Shown here: positions 44,594-52,503 of the stretch, in pieces | How the letters are laid out: each line of letters starts with the position of its first letter | Numbering within the stretch: position 1 is the stretch's first letter | NCBI GenBank assembly: GCA_023412495.1 | Contig: JAEYNP010000150.1 | Location: forward strand, 22,029-86,028 | DNA: 64,000 bases | Origin: Pseudomonadota bacterium | GTDB lineage: Bacteria > Desulfobacterota > Desulfobulbia > Desulfobulbales > Desulfocapsaceae | Direction: 5' to 3' | The notes under the pieces: model-generated | Databases searched by the model: none | Told to the model about the DNA's origin: nothing | What the model saw: the letters and a program-made list of their open reading frames with translations, nothing else | Program-made: the position numbers and the translations under genes

Positions 44594-45551
44594 AATTCAA
44601 TCCGTCTCCTGAAAATTTTCCGGTTTCACCGCCACATACGCAGGAAAACTGTTGGATTTCCTGCCATACCATACAGGTATAAGCCTACCTTCACCGGATG
44701 GCAATTTTACGAGTCACAATTACGATTACCTGAATCAAGGATTCACGCTACCCATGGAGCCTGGATGAAGCACTGCGGAATCCGGGACGTAATTTGGACA
44801 TTCGATTCCGAATGGTGCTCCGCCCATCATACGATGGTGGTTCTTTTTCCGGAAACAACAATCATTTCTTGTCGAGTAGCAGCGAGAAATTGTAGTCTTC
44901 CGCATACCCCTCTCTCCCGGTATCGGTGATGGCCATTTGTTCGTGCAGGAGCACGCCCCACGGGATTCGACGAAGACATTTTAACCTACATTATATATGC
45001 CACCGGAGTCCAATCCGCGGATGGCAGATGATCACCGCCATCCTTTCGGGCAGTCAGGGATGCAAAACAAATCACACAAAGCGCTTTGCCTAGCCCTGCC
45101 TGCGTCCCATAATCATGTGGGGACGGGGAACCTCAGCTGCGCGACAAAAGATCGAACAACTTGAGGCGAATAAGGTTCCTGAATACTGCCATTTAGACCG
45201 GTCTGGGTTGGTTACCTTTACGATGGCATTTTCGGCGTCCAGATAAAGCTGGAGCCGTTGTTTCCATCATGGTGAGAATTAAAGACATCCTACGTCCCCA
45301 TCGCTTCACTTTGTGTGAGAATTCAATGATTGGGGTAGAAAGAAAAAGATGGTGAGTTCTACGGGTAGAACTTTTCAATTGGTGGAAACAGGTTTTGTTC
45401 ACTGGCATGAATTGTGCTTTTCTTGATTGTCCAAAAAAAACCCTCTCGTTACCAACATTATAGTTGATCGGAGGGCAAGGGATGTCTCTGGATTTTTTGT
45501 TTAAACGGTTTCTCTTGTGTCTTTCATAATGTTTCTCCTAACTATTTAAAG
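44594..45551. other. 958-bp region without an intact gene
   Basis: No convincing gene is seen. A minus-strand frame ending at 44872 (HEQMAITDTGREGYAEDYNF, then stop) reads like a protein C-terminus but has no start and no recognised family. The att-like copy of the tRNA-Arg 3' end lies at 44951-44970. Base composition turns AT-rich from about 45240 on. Confidence 0.5.
44951..44970 (-). other. candidate attachment-site copy of the tRNA-Arg 3' end
   Basis: GCACGCCCCACGGGATTCGA matches 18 of 20 bases at 47573-47592 (GCACGCCCGAAGGGATTCGA), the 3' part of tRNA-Arg, in the same orientation. The 2.6 kb between the two carries phage remnants and AT-rich DNA. This is the arrangement left by a tRNA-targeting integrase, although no integrase gene is seen. 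Confidence 0.45.
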
Positions 45552-46565
45552 TTATTCATATAGGAAAAGTATAAAGCCTTGATTCGGTAAAAGCAAGCCT
45601 TTATACTCCCATTCATACTGTTCAGGGAATACCATTTTATGAGTAAATTTTTTAGCTGAATTTTCATTGAACCCTAATGGTTCAAATCCTGGCCTTATCT
45701 TAGGTGCATCTGGAAAATCGAAATTAGTCTCGAACTTAAATCTTATAGAGATGTCTTTAACATATCGTATCAAATCAACTTTTATAAAATTTTCTTCCTT
45801 TAGATTTTGTTTGCTCCTTGTGACACGGTCCAAGCTATAGTCTGTAGATGGTTCTAAATAGGTAGTCAATGTAATTGTCTTTAGTTGTTCAGACTGTTTT
45901 TCTTTAACTTCTTTTATTAGGTCTCTATCACCAATGGTAAATGAACAAATTTCGATACTGCTGTGCTCGGTATTGCTTATTTGGAAAGTATATTCAAATT
46001 TCGGCTTCAAAACACCTTGAGATGGAATTATTTTTGATTTTGTTCTGGCTACTATTTGAACTATTTTGTTTTTCGGATCTATCCATTTGACAATGTAATT
46101 TATTTTATGGTCATCGAATTGATATTCTAGCGCGTTATTAAAGTAATGTTCTTTTAAGTAATCTACTGCTAACTCGTTGAATTTAGGTAATACTTTTTTT
46201 AATAGAGCGGAGGATATTGTATACCAGCAAGATGTTAATTGGCTAGAGTTTTGATAATCACCTGGGGTGTAAATTACCTCTGTTATATGCTTCTTAAAAA
46301 TATCTGTGAATTGCTGTGTTTTTAAGAGAGTTGCCACAATGCCAGCCCCTATAATCCCAATGCCAGTCGATCCTAGGGAGGTGTATGCAAGTCCCCAAAT
46401 GTCCTTAAGATCTCCTGGAGAGGATACACCAGAATTTTTGTACAGTAACCACTGAAAGAAAAAACAAACAATACCAACGACAAAAAATGGTATTAGTGGT
46501 TTATCTGAGATGTTCTTTTTGAAGTCATACCATAAATCTTCCGTAATAATGTTATTGTCTGACAT
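45552..46565 (-). CDS. AT-rich unknown protein with two membrane helices and a soluble domain
   Basis: A 337-residue protein. Helices lie at about 25-45 (PLIPFFVVGIVCFFFQWLLY) and 62-80 (GSTGIGIIGAGIVATLL). A cytoplasmic-looking domain of about 250 residues follows, with FTDIFKKHITEVIYTPGDY and TSCWYTISSALLKKVLP near its start and a beta-rich C-terminal half. I do not recognise the family. The start at 46565 (MSDNNIITEDLW) follows AAAGG by 8 nt; the frame is open 35 codons further. Base and codon use are strongly AT-rich, unlike any neighbour, so it was acquired. The two-helix-plus-sensor layout recalls defence effectors in mobile islands, which is a guess. Confidence 0.75.
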   Translation of the reverse strand: MSDNNIITEDLWYDFKKNISDKPLIPFFVVGIVCFFFQWLLYKNSGVSSPGDLKDIWGLAYTSLGSTGIGIIGAGIVATLLKTQQFTDIFKKHITEVIYTPGDYQNSSQLTSCWYTISSALLKKVLPKFNELAVDYLKEHYFNNALEYQFDDHKINYIVKWIDPKNKIVQIVARTKSKIIPSQGVLKPKFEYTFQISNTEHSSIEICSFTIGDRDLIKEVKEKQSEQLKTITLTTYLEPSTDYSLDRVTRSKQNLKEENFIKVDLIRYVKDISIRFKFETNFDFPDAPKIRPGFEPLGFNENSAKKFTHKMVFPEQYEWEYKGLLLPNQGFILFLYE

Positions 46566-46732
46566 TTTCATTACCTTTGTTGATTGAAATGCATTATCAA
46601 TCTTAATGATTGAATAAATTATAATATTCGATACAAATATCAGCAACAAAAAAGAGAAAAATAAAAACACATGATATAAGAGCCTGGCTGTAAATTAGGG
46701 CTTGATTCTACGCACATGGCTCTCGCAATACA

Positions 46733-46964
46733 TTAATTTTCTATTGATTTTACAGATATTTTGACCCTGGCCAAAGCACAATATCTATTCTCACAGCGAT
46801 GGTATTGGATTCTGATATTCCTCTCCAAGCGAGTAGTTCGAGTTATCTTCGTCTTTTCCCCACACCAAGGACAAAGAGCTCCAAATCTAGAAGAATTATC
46901 AACCCAAGTAGAAGCTTTCTTCTTCGCTTCGGCAATTTACGCTAAAGTCAATTTGGCCATCATT
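46733..46964 (-). pseudogene. Ogr/Delta-like zinc-finger protein, frameshifted
   Basis: AGGAGG precedes ATGATGGCC (46964). The frame reads MMAKLTLA and stops at 46938-46940. If one T in GCGTAAATTG is removed, it continues KLPKRRKKASTWVD, ALCPWCGEKTKITRT, IRIQYHRCENRYC and ends ISVKSIEN at 46733. The two pairs of cysteines with R-x-QYHRCEN match the P2 Ogr/phage Delta transcription-factor family (CPxC...RYHxCxNxxC). The gene therefore looks like a 76-residue late-gene activator broken by a single-base insertion, or a sequencing error. Its start overlaps the end of the terminase remnant. Confidence 0.65.
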
Positions 46965-47420
46965 CCTCCTTTTCAAGATTTTTGAACTGCAAATGATCCG
47001 CAGCCACTAGCTCCATCACACTGCAGTCCCAGTAATGATTTGCCTTGCCCTTCGGGCACTGCCAGAGCCGCCTGTCATCCACGTATTCGGAGCAAACCTG
47101 AAGGCGAATTCCTTCGTAGTGTTCTTATGGAAGTGCATGTCTCCGAAATCCTCCGGCTTAATCGCAGTTTGGCAGCGAGTTGATCCTGTAATGGTGGGTT
47201 TGCAGACGTAGAGTTCAACCCCGCGGCATCTTCTTGCCCGGTTATCGGTCGATTATCGTCTTGGTGTACGACTGGCCTTGCGGCTGAAGGCGCCTCTGTA
47301 GGCGGCGACCCTGGCAGGGTATATTCTTTAGAAGTCGTAGATCTCGCTGGTTCGGTTTCCGCAGGTAACGATCACCGTGAGATAGGCGAGACTGGAAAGG
47401 TTATCTCCTGGAGAGTTGCT
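46961..47420 (-). pseudogene. phage terminase large subunit (GpA-like) 3' remnant
   Basis: The minus strand reads CSEYVDDRRLWQCPKGKANH, then YWDCSVMELVAADHL up to a TGA at 46961-46963. This is the typical end of GpA-type terminases, where a basic segment is followed by N-x-x-x-DC-x-V. Upstream the homologous-looking sequence continues in other frames (KPEDFGDMHFHKNTTKEF, GVELYVCKPTITGSTRCQ) with frameshifts and stops. The upstream limit is approximate. The TGA overlaps the ATG of the zinc-finger gene (ATGA), as in an intact phage operon. Confidence 0.55.
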
Positions 47421-47533
47421 TGAAAAAGTATTTCTTAATGAGGCGAGAATCCGACTGCTCATAGCGGATCTGTGCCGCGAAGCAATGATCTAAAAAGTTG
47501 TACAGGAGTTTGTACAAAGAGATCCAAAAAGAA
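47421..47533. other. tail of the decayed element, nothing recognised
   Basis: Short non-coding stretch between the terminase remnant and the tRNA terminator; no motif is seen. Confidence 0.4.
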
Positions 47534-47566
47534 AGGCACTTGAAGAAGTATGTTTCTCAAGTGCCT
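47534..47566 (-). terminator. terminator of tRNA-Arg
   Basis: AGGCACTTGA (47534-47543) pairs perfectly with TCAAGTGCCT (47557-47566). In the minus direction the stem is followed by TTCTTTTTGG. It begins 5 nt after the tRNA 3' end. Confidence 0.8.
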
Positions 47567-47570
47567 GAAT

Positions 47571-47647
<77 letters not shown>

Positions 47648-47685
47648 AGATTTTGCTTGAAAATGGTGAGGTGAGTTTGGACGAC

Positions 47686-47713
47686 ATAATACCCAAAGTC
47701 GCCCAAAAATCAA
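47686..47713 (-). promoter_or_regulatory. probable promoter of tRNA-Arg
   Basis: On the minus strand TTGATT (47708-47713) and TATTAT (47686-47691) are separated by 16 bp and lie 38 bp before the tRNA 5' end. Confidence 0.5.
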
Positions 47714-47725
47714 CTCATTCTTTGT

Positions 47726-50056
47726 TCATTCCGTGTCTCTCGCTCTTTTCCAGACCGGGCCGTTGACGGTGTCGATGATGACGATGCCCTTTTTGGCCAG
47801 CTCGTCCCGGGCCGCGTCGGCGGCCAGCCAGTCCTTCCTCAGCCTGGCCTCTTCACGGCGCCGAATGAGGGCGTTGACGTCCGGTGCCACGGGGCAGCCC
47901 TGGAGGCGGAAGACGCTCAGGATCTCGTTCATCCGACCGAGACTCTTCAGGATATACTCCCTCTGGTCCTGGTCGAGGTGGTTGACTTGGAGGATCGGGT
48001 TAACCTTTCGGAGAAAATTGTAAATGGCAGCCATACCTTGGGAAACATTCAGGTCGTCGTCCATCGCCTCAAAAAACTGCTCCTCCATGGCCGAGACGAA
48101 TGTGGTCACCTCCGGATGCGGCCGGCCCGGCGGCAGGCAGTGCAGCTTGCAGGTAAATTCGTCCAGTCGCCGCAGGGCGGTCCGTACGTTGTCGAGCCGT
48201 TTGTAGGAGAAATTGAGCGGCTTGCGGTAGTGCACCGAAAGGAGCATGAAACGGACCTCTCTTCCGGTATAACCACGGGCCAGCAGCTCCTTCAACGTCA
48301 CATTGTTGCCCGCGTCCCTCGACATGTACTTTCCGTCTGAGAGCACCAGCTCGGAGTGGAGCCAGTAGTTGGCGAGCGGCTTGCCGGTAAGGGCCTCGGC
48401 AATGGCGATTTCGTTTTCGTGGTGCGGAAAAATGAGGTTGCGGCTCGAGGTATGGATATCCATGGTGGGGCCGAGATTGCGGGTGGCCATGGCGGAACAC
48501 TCCACATGCCAGCTCGGCCGCACGTTGCCCCACTGAGACTCGTAGAAGATCCCCTTCTTCAGCTCGCCCAGCGTCGAGCGTTTGAGCAGGGTGAAGTCCC
48601 GGGGGTTGTCCTTCTCGTAGTCGTCCAGGTCCACGGTCCTGCCGATCTGGATCTTGCTCAGGTCGATACCCGACAGCCTGCCGTATTTCTTGAATTTGGA
48701 GATGTCGAAATAGATGGAGCCGTGCTTTTCGTAGGCATAGCCTCGGTCGACGAGTTCTCGGGCGATGTCGATCATCGCCTCAACATTCTCCGAGGCCTTG
48801 GGATAGCCCTTGGCCCGCTTCACCCCGAGGGTGTCGATGTCCTCCATGAAGCCGGCTATATACTCTCCGGTGTAATTGGTCAGCGGCTTGCCCGCCTTCT
48901 CCGCGCCGGCAATGGTGTTGTCGTCGATGTCGGTGAAGTTCATGTAGGCATCGACCTTGAGCCCCTTCGACTCGAGCGTCCGGGTGATGAGGTCGGAGAC
49001 GATGAAACGCCGGCAGAGGGAGAGGTTGGCGACCTCGTAGGCGGTCGGCCCGCAGGAATAGAAGGTCACCTGCCCCTCCTGCTGGGGCACGAAGACCTCC
49101 TTTCTCTTGGTCATGGTGTTGTAGAAGCGGAGCTGGTTCTTCTTGCCTTCCGCCTTTTTCGGAGGTGTGAAGAGCGGGGTGCTGAGATAGCGCTCGCCCC
49201 CGTCGGGGAGGATGACCACCACCAGGCCTCTGTCGAGCCCCTTGGCGTACTCGATGGCCGAGGCCATGGCCCCGCCGCTGCTCATGCCCACCAGGAGGCC
49301 CTCCTTACAAGCCAGCTGCCTCGCCATACTGAAAGCGTCCTCGTCCTCGACGATGACGATCTTGTCAGGCACTGATTTGTCGAAAATGCCCGGCTTGTAA
49401 GACTCCTTCATGTTCTTCAGGCCCTGGATCTTGTGGTCGAGGCGGGGTTCGACGGCGATGACCTTGACGTGGGGCTGAAACTCGTGGAACCAGGCGCAGA
49501 GCCCCATGATGGTCCCGGAGGTGCCGAGCGTCGCCACCAGGTGGGTCACCCGGCCGTCCGTCTGTTGCCAGATCTCCGGGGCGGTGTTGTAGTAGTGGGC
49601 GCGCCAGTTTGCCTCGTTGTTGTACTGGTCGGTGAGGAAGTAGCGGTCGGGGAATTCCCGGGCCAGGGCATAGGATTTCTCGATCGCCCCGTCGGTAGCC
49701 CGTGACGCGGGGGTGAGGAGGATCTCCGCGCCGTAGGCCTGCATGATCTTACGCCGCTCGATGCTCGCCGACTCCGGCATGACCAGGAGACAACGGTAGC
49801 CCTTGGCGGCGCAGACCATGGCGAGGCCGATGCCGGTATTGCCGCTGGTCGCCTCCAGGACGATCTTGTCCTTGGTCAGCTCCCCGCTCGCCTCCCCCGC
49901 TTCGATCATCGACAGCGCAATGCGCTCCTTCACCGATCCGCCTGGATTGCGGGATTCGAGTTTGGCGTAGATCTGCACCGTATCACTCTTGAACAGCCGA
50001 TTGATCCGGATGAGGGGAGTATTGCCGATGGCACTCAATACATTGTCGTATAACAT
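47726..50056 (-). CDS. cysteine synthase fused to a cysteinyl-tRNA synthetase-like domain
   Basis: A 776-residue fusion. Residues 1-300 form a PLP enzyme of the O-acetylserine sulfhydrylase family: GNTPLIRI, NPGGSVKER with the PLP lysine K43, EATSGNTGIGLA, ATLGTSGTIMG and GMSSGGAMAS. From about 308 a full-length CysRS-like protein follows. Its zinc/cysteine ligands are kept (C335 in SCGPT, C520 in WHVECSAM, H545 and E549 in FPHHENE), as is the C-terminal domain. HIGH is replaced by NLSL (344-347), KMSKS by YMSRD (577-581), and HGGGSDL by HTSSRNL. Cysteine binding is therefore plausible, normal adenylation doubtful. The start at 50056 follows GGGTAAG; 50080 is the alternative. The tRNA gene lies just downstream. 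Confidence 0.88.
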   Translation of the reverse strand: MLYDNVLSAIGNTPLIRINRLFKSDTVQIYAKLESRNPGGSVKERIALSMIEAGEASGELTKDKIVLEATSGNTGIGLAMVCAAKGYRCLLVMPESASIERRKIMQAYGAEILLTPASRATDGAIEKSYALAREFPDRYFLTDQYNNEANWRAHYYNTAPEIWQQTDGRVTHLVATLGTSGTIMGLCAWFHEFQPHVKVIAVEPRLDHKIQGLKNMKESYKPGIFDKSVPDKIVIVEDEDAFSMARQLACKEGLLVGMSSGGAMASAIEYAKGLDRGLVVVILPDGGERYLSTPLFTPPKKAEGKKNQLRFYNTMTKRKEVFVPQQEGQVTFYSCGPTAYEVANLSLCRRFIVSDLITRTLESKGLKVDAYMNFTDIDDNTIAGAEKAGKPLTNYTGEYIAGFMEDIDTLGVKRAKGYPKASENVEAMIDIARELVDRGYAYEKHGSIYFDISKFKKYGRLSGIDLSKIQIGRTVDLDDYEKDNPRDFTLLKRSTLGELKKGIFYESQWGNVRPSWHVECSAMATRNLGPTMDIHTSSRNLIFPHHENEIAIAEALTGKPLANYWLHSELVLSDGKYMSRDAGNNVTLKELLARGYTGREVRFMLLSVHYRKPLNFSYKRLDNVRTALRRLDEFTCKLHCLPPGRPHPEVTTFVSAMEEQFFEAMDDDLNVSQGMAAIYNFLRKVNPILQVNHLDQDQREYILKSLGRMNEILSVFRLQGCPVAPDVNALIRRREEARLRKDWLAADAARDELAKKGIVIIDTVNGPVWKRARDTE

Positions 50057-50271
50057 TGTCTTACCCAAAAGAAAAAGCAACTATCAGCAACACCTTGGAT
50101 ATAACCGTTGCTTCGCAATGAATCATCCAATCGATCGGGATCGCTGTCGCGGTTCGAACATCGAAAGACACATCGATCCCGCTAGCGTATTCGATCCCGA
50201 CACATCCCCATCAACCAACCAACTCACGTTGGGATCTCATCTCTCTGTGTACTGATAGTTCCAGGAAAAAA

Positions 50272-50745
50272 TCACTCCTTGTCCCGCTGACAAGCCTCAG
50301 CAAGATACCAGAATTGCATGAGGGCTTCCCGACATTTTTCATCGGCGATGCACTCCACCTGCCGTTGGAACTCGGCGATCTTTTTCGCGTTCGGCCGGAC
50401 GAAGGTCACTTTCGGCGGCTTCCTGGTTTTGTGCCACTCTCCCTTCGGCAAAATCATCTTAATATCCTTGAGCGCCGTCAGCTTCAGAAAACCGTTCAAG
50501 CTATCCAGAAGCGCCATTTTTTCGAACTGGATCTGCTGCAGCCAGGAAGAATTTTCCACCTCGATCCACAGCACTCCTCTCTCGATCTTATGCGGACGGG
50601 CATGTTCGGCGACTTCCCCGCCCACCAGTTTTTCCCAGTTAGGGAAAATGGAGTGAAGGTCTAGCTGCCGCTCCCAGCCGTTATCGCGGGAAATAGCCGG
50701 CAAGACTTCGGCAATAGTATTCTTTTTATTCTTCTGTCCGGCCAT
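50272..50745 (-). CDS. DUF721/DciA-like protein
   Basis: A 157-residue protein with the DUF721 core: IFPNWEKLVGGEVAEHARPHKIERG, here in part IFPNWEKLVGGEVAEH, then GVLWIEVENSSWLQQIQF. DciA-type members load the replicative helicase in bacteria that lack DnaC; many DUF721 proteins are untested. The start at 50745 is used because the open frame upstream overlaps the glnA terminator. It lies about 150 bp after glnA and is separated from it by that terminator, so it is probably a separate unit. Confidence 0.78.
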   Translation of the reverse strand: MAGQKNKKNTIAEVLPAISRDNGWERQLDLHSIFPNWEKLVGGEVAEHARPHKIERGVLWIEVENSSWLQQIQFEKMALLDSLNGFLKLTALKDIKMILPKGEWHKTRKPPKVTFVRPNAKKIAEFQRQVECIADEKCREALMQFWYLAEACQRDKE

Positions 50746-50834
50746 ACAACATTCCACTTGGCGAAAAAGTCGATGTTCTTCTTTACCGGGATTTGGGCAG
50801 ATTGGCAAGTTCGCAGCACAGAGGACCCGCACAC

Positions 50835-50872
50835 GAAAAAAGCCCGCACCCCTCTCAGGAGGAGTGCGGGCT
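50835..50872 (-). terminator. Rho-independent terminator of glnA
   Basis: AGCCCGCAC (50841-50849) pairs with GTGCGGGCT (50864-50872), with a further AGGGG/CTCCT-type pairing near the loop. In the minus direction it ends in TTTTTT. It lies 23 bp after the glnA stop. Confidence 0.9.
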
Positions 50873-50894
50873 CGGCACACACGAAAAACTGCCT

Positions 50895-52223
50895 TTAGTA
50901 GACGCTCAGGTACTCATCGAGTTCCCATTCGGTGACGGCGGTGCGGAACTTATCCCACTCTTTCTCCTTGGCTTCGACATATTTCTCGAAGATATGCCCG
51001 CCGAGAGTCGGCTTGGAGATCGGGCTGGCTTTCATCTCCTCGATAGCCTCCCTGAGGCTGGCCGGCAGGACGGCGATGCCGCACTCGGCCATTTCAGCGC
51101 TGGTCATCTTGAAGATGTCGCGCTTCACCTCGGCCGGCGGGGCCATGTTGTTCTTGACACCGTCCAGGCCGGAATTGAGCATCATGGCAAAGGCCAGATA
51201 CGGGTTGCAGGTCGGATCCGGGCAGCGGACCTCGGTCCTGGTGGACAGCCCGCGGGAGGCGGGGATGCGGACCAGGGCCGAACGGTTGGACGCGGACCAG
51301 GCACAGTAGACCGGCGCCTCGTAGCCGGGAACCAGACGCTTGTAGGAGTTGACCAGCGGGTTGGTAACCGCGGCGAAGGCCCGGGCGTTCTTTAGGATGC
51401 CGGCGATGTATGAATAGCAGATTTTCGAGAGCTTCAGCGGATCTGATTCGTCGAAGAAGGCGTTGGTGCCGTCCAGGTTGAAGAGCGACTGGTTGGTGTG
51501 CATGCCGGAGCCGTTGATGCCGAAGATCGGCTTGGGCATAAAAGTGGCATAGAGGCCGTATTTTGAGGCGATCGACTTGACGACCCACTTGAAGGTCACG
51601 GTGTTGTCGGCAGCGGTCAGGGCGTCGGCATACTTGAAGTTGACCTCATGCTGTCCCTCGGCCACCTCGTGATGGGAGGCCTCGATCTCGAAACCCATCT
51701 TCTCCAGGGTCTCGATGATTTCCCGGCGGCAGTCGTTGCCCTTGTCCTCGGGATCGAGGGAGAAATAGCCGGCGACATCGCTGGTGATGGTGGTGGGCAG
51801 CCCCTCCTCGTCCTTCTCGAACAGGAAGAACTCGGCCTCGGTGCCGACGTTCATGGTATAGCCGAGTTCTTTCGCCTCGGCCAGGACCCGCTTCAGATTG
51901 ACCCGCGGACAGCCGTCAAAGGGGGTGCCGTCATGTTTGTGGACATCGCAGATGATACGGGCTGCGGCGATCCCCGCCTTGTTCCGCCAGGGAAGAATGG
52001 TGAAGGTATTGTAGTCCGGCTTGAGGTACATGTCCGATTCGTCGATGCGCACGAACCCGTCGATGGACGAGCCGTCGAACATCATGTTCCCGTCGAGCGC
52101 CTTCTCGATCTGGCTCTTCGGGATGGCCACGTTTTTCATGAAACCGAAGATATCGACGAATTGAAGACGAAAAAACTGGATATTCTCGTCTTCAATGATC
52201 TGCATTATTTCTTCCCTGGTCAT
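50895..52223 (-). CDS. glnA: glutamine synthetase type I, short form without adenylylation Tyr
   Basis: A 442-residue GS-I subunit that makes glutamine from glutamate, ammonia and ATP. It has VDIFGFMKN, FDGSSIDGFVRI, NVGTEAEFFLF, GQHEVNFKYADAL, INGSGMHTNQSLF, NPLVNSYKRLVPGYEAP and RTEVRCPDPTCNPYLA. The length and the lack of the insertion mark the alpha-type. At the position of the adenylylated Tyr it has Phe371 (KRDIFKM). GlnE in the next gene therefore should not control it. It has its own terminator and an extended -10 promoter. Confidence 0.95.
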   Translation of the reverse strand: MTREEIMQIIEDENIQFFRLQFVDIFGFMKNVAIPKSQIEKALDGNMMFDGSSIDGFVRIDESDMYLKPDYNTFTILPWRNKAGIAAARIICDVHKHDGTPFDGCPRVNLKRVLAEAKELGYTMNVGTEAEFFLFEKDEEGLPTTITSDVAGYFSLDPEDKGNDCRREIIETLEKMGFEIEASHHEVAEGQHEVNFKYADALTAADNTVTFKWVVKSIASKYGLYATFMPKPIFGINGSGMHTNQSLFNLDGTNAFFDESDPLKLSKICYSYIAGILKNARAFAAVTNPLVNSYKRLVPGYEAPVYCAWSASNRSALVRIPASRGLSTRTEVRCPDPTCNPYLAFAMMLNSGLDGVKNNMAPPAEVKRDIFKMTSAEMAECGIAVLPASLREAIEEMKASPISKPTLGGHIFEKYVEAKEKEWDKFRTAVTEWELDEYLSVY

Positions 52224-52503
52224 TCTGCCTGTCTCCTTGCTATTTTATTGATTTTTCGTCTATTCCTTGAATTTCTCGATCGAGAGGGGTTCAAGGTCTC
52301 CTATATTATACCAGGCGCCTGCACTTGTCTTCCTAAAACTTTCGTCTCATAGGTATCGGGAACGGCAGACTTTGGAGTCGCTTACATAAGTCGGTATCGG
52401 TATCGCTATCGGGATCGGGATCGAACCTTGTTTTTCGATTTCGATACCGACTTTGATGAATCACCCCCTATTTCACCCATTCGGCGCGCTCGCGCATGAC
52501 AAC
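52224..52503. other. glnA leader and GATCGG-type repeats
   Basis: No gene is seen. GGTATCGGTATCGCTATCGG-type tandem sequence (about 52391-52428) faces CGATTTCGATACCGACTT (about 52437-52454), so a long hairpin can form between glnE and glnA. Related GATCGGGATCG stretches occur near 25498 and 50140. Confidence 0.5.
52305..52313 (-). promoter_or_regulatory. extended -10 promoter of the short glnA
   Basis: The minus strand reads TGGTATAAT (TATAAT at 52305-52310, TG one base before it). A weak AAGACA lies 15 bp further upstream. The start codon is 82 bp downstream. No sigma-54 pattern is seen here. Confidence 0.5.

Noticed and set aside
44872..44976. Possible C-terminal gene fragment (HEQMAITDTGREGYAEDY...)
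   Set aside because: Only about 35 codons, no start, no family recognised; not enough for a pseudogene call.
45193..45408. 71-codon minus-strand frame left of the unknown AT-rich gene
   Set aside because: No ribosome site and no protein-like pattern; it lies in the AT-rich margin of the decayed element.
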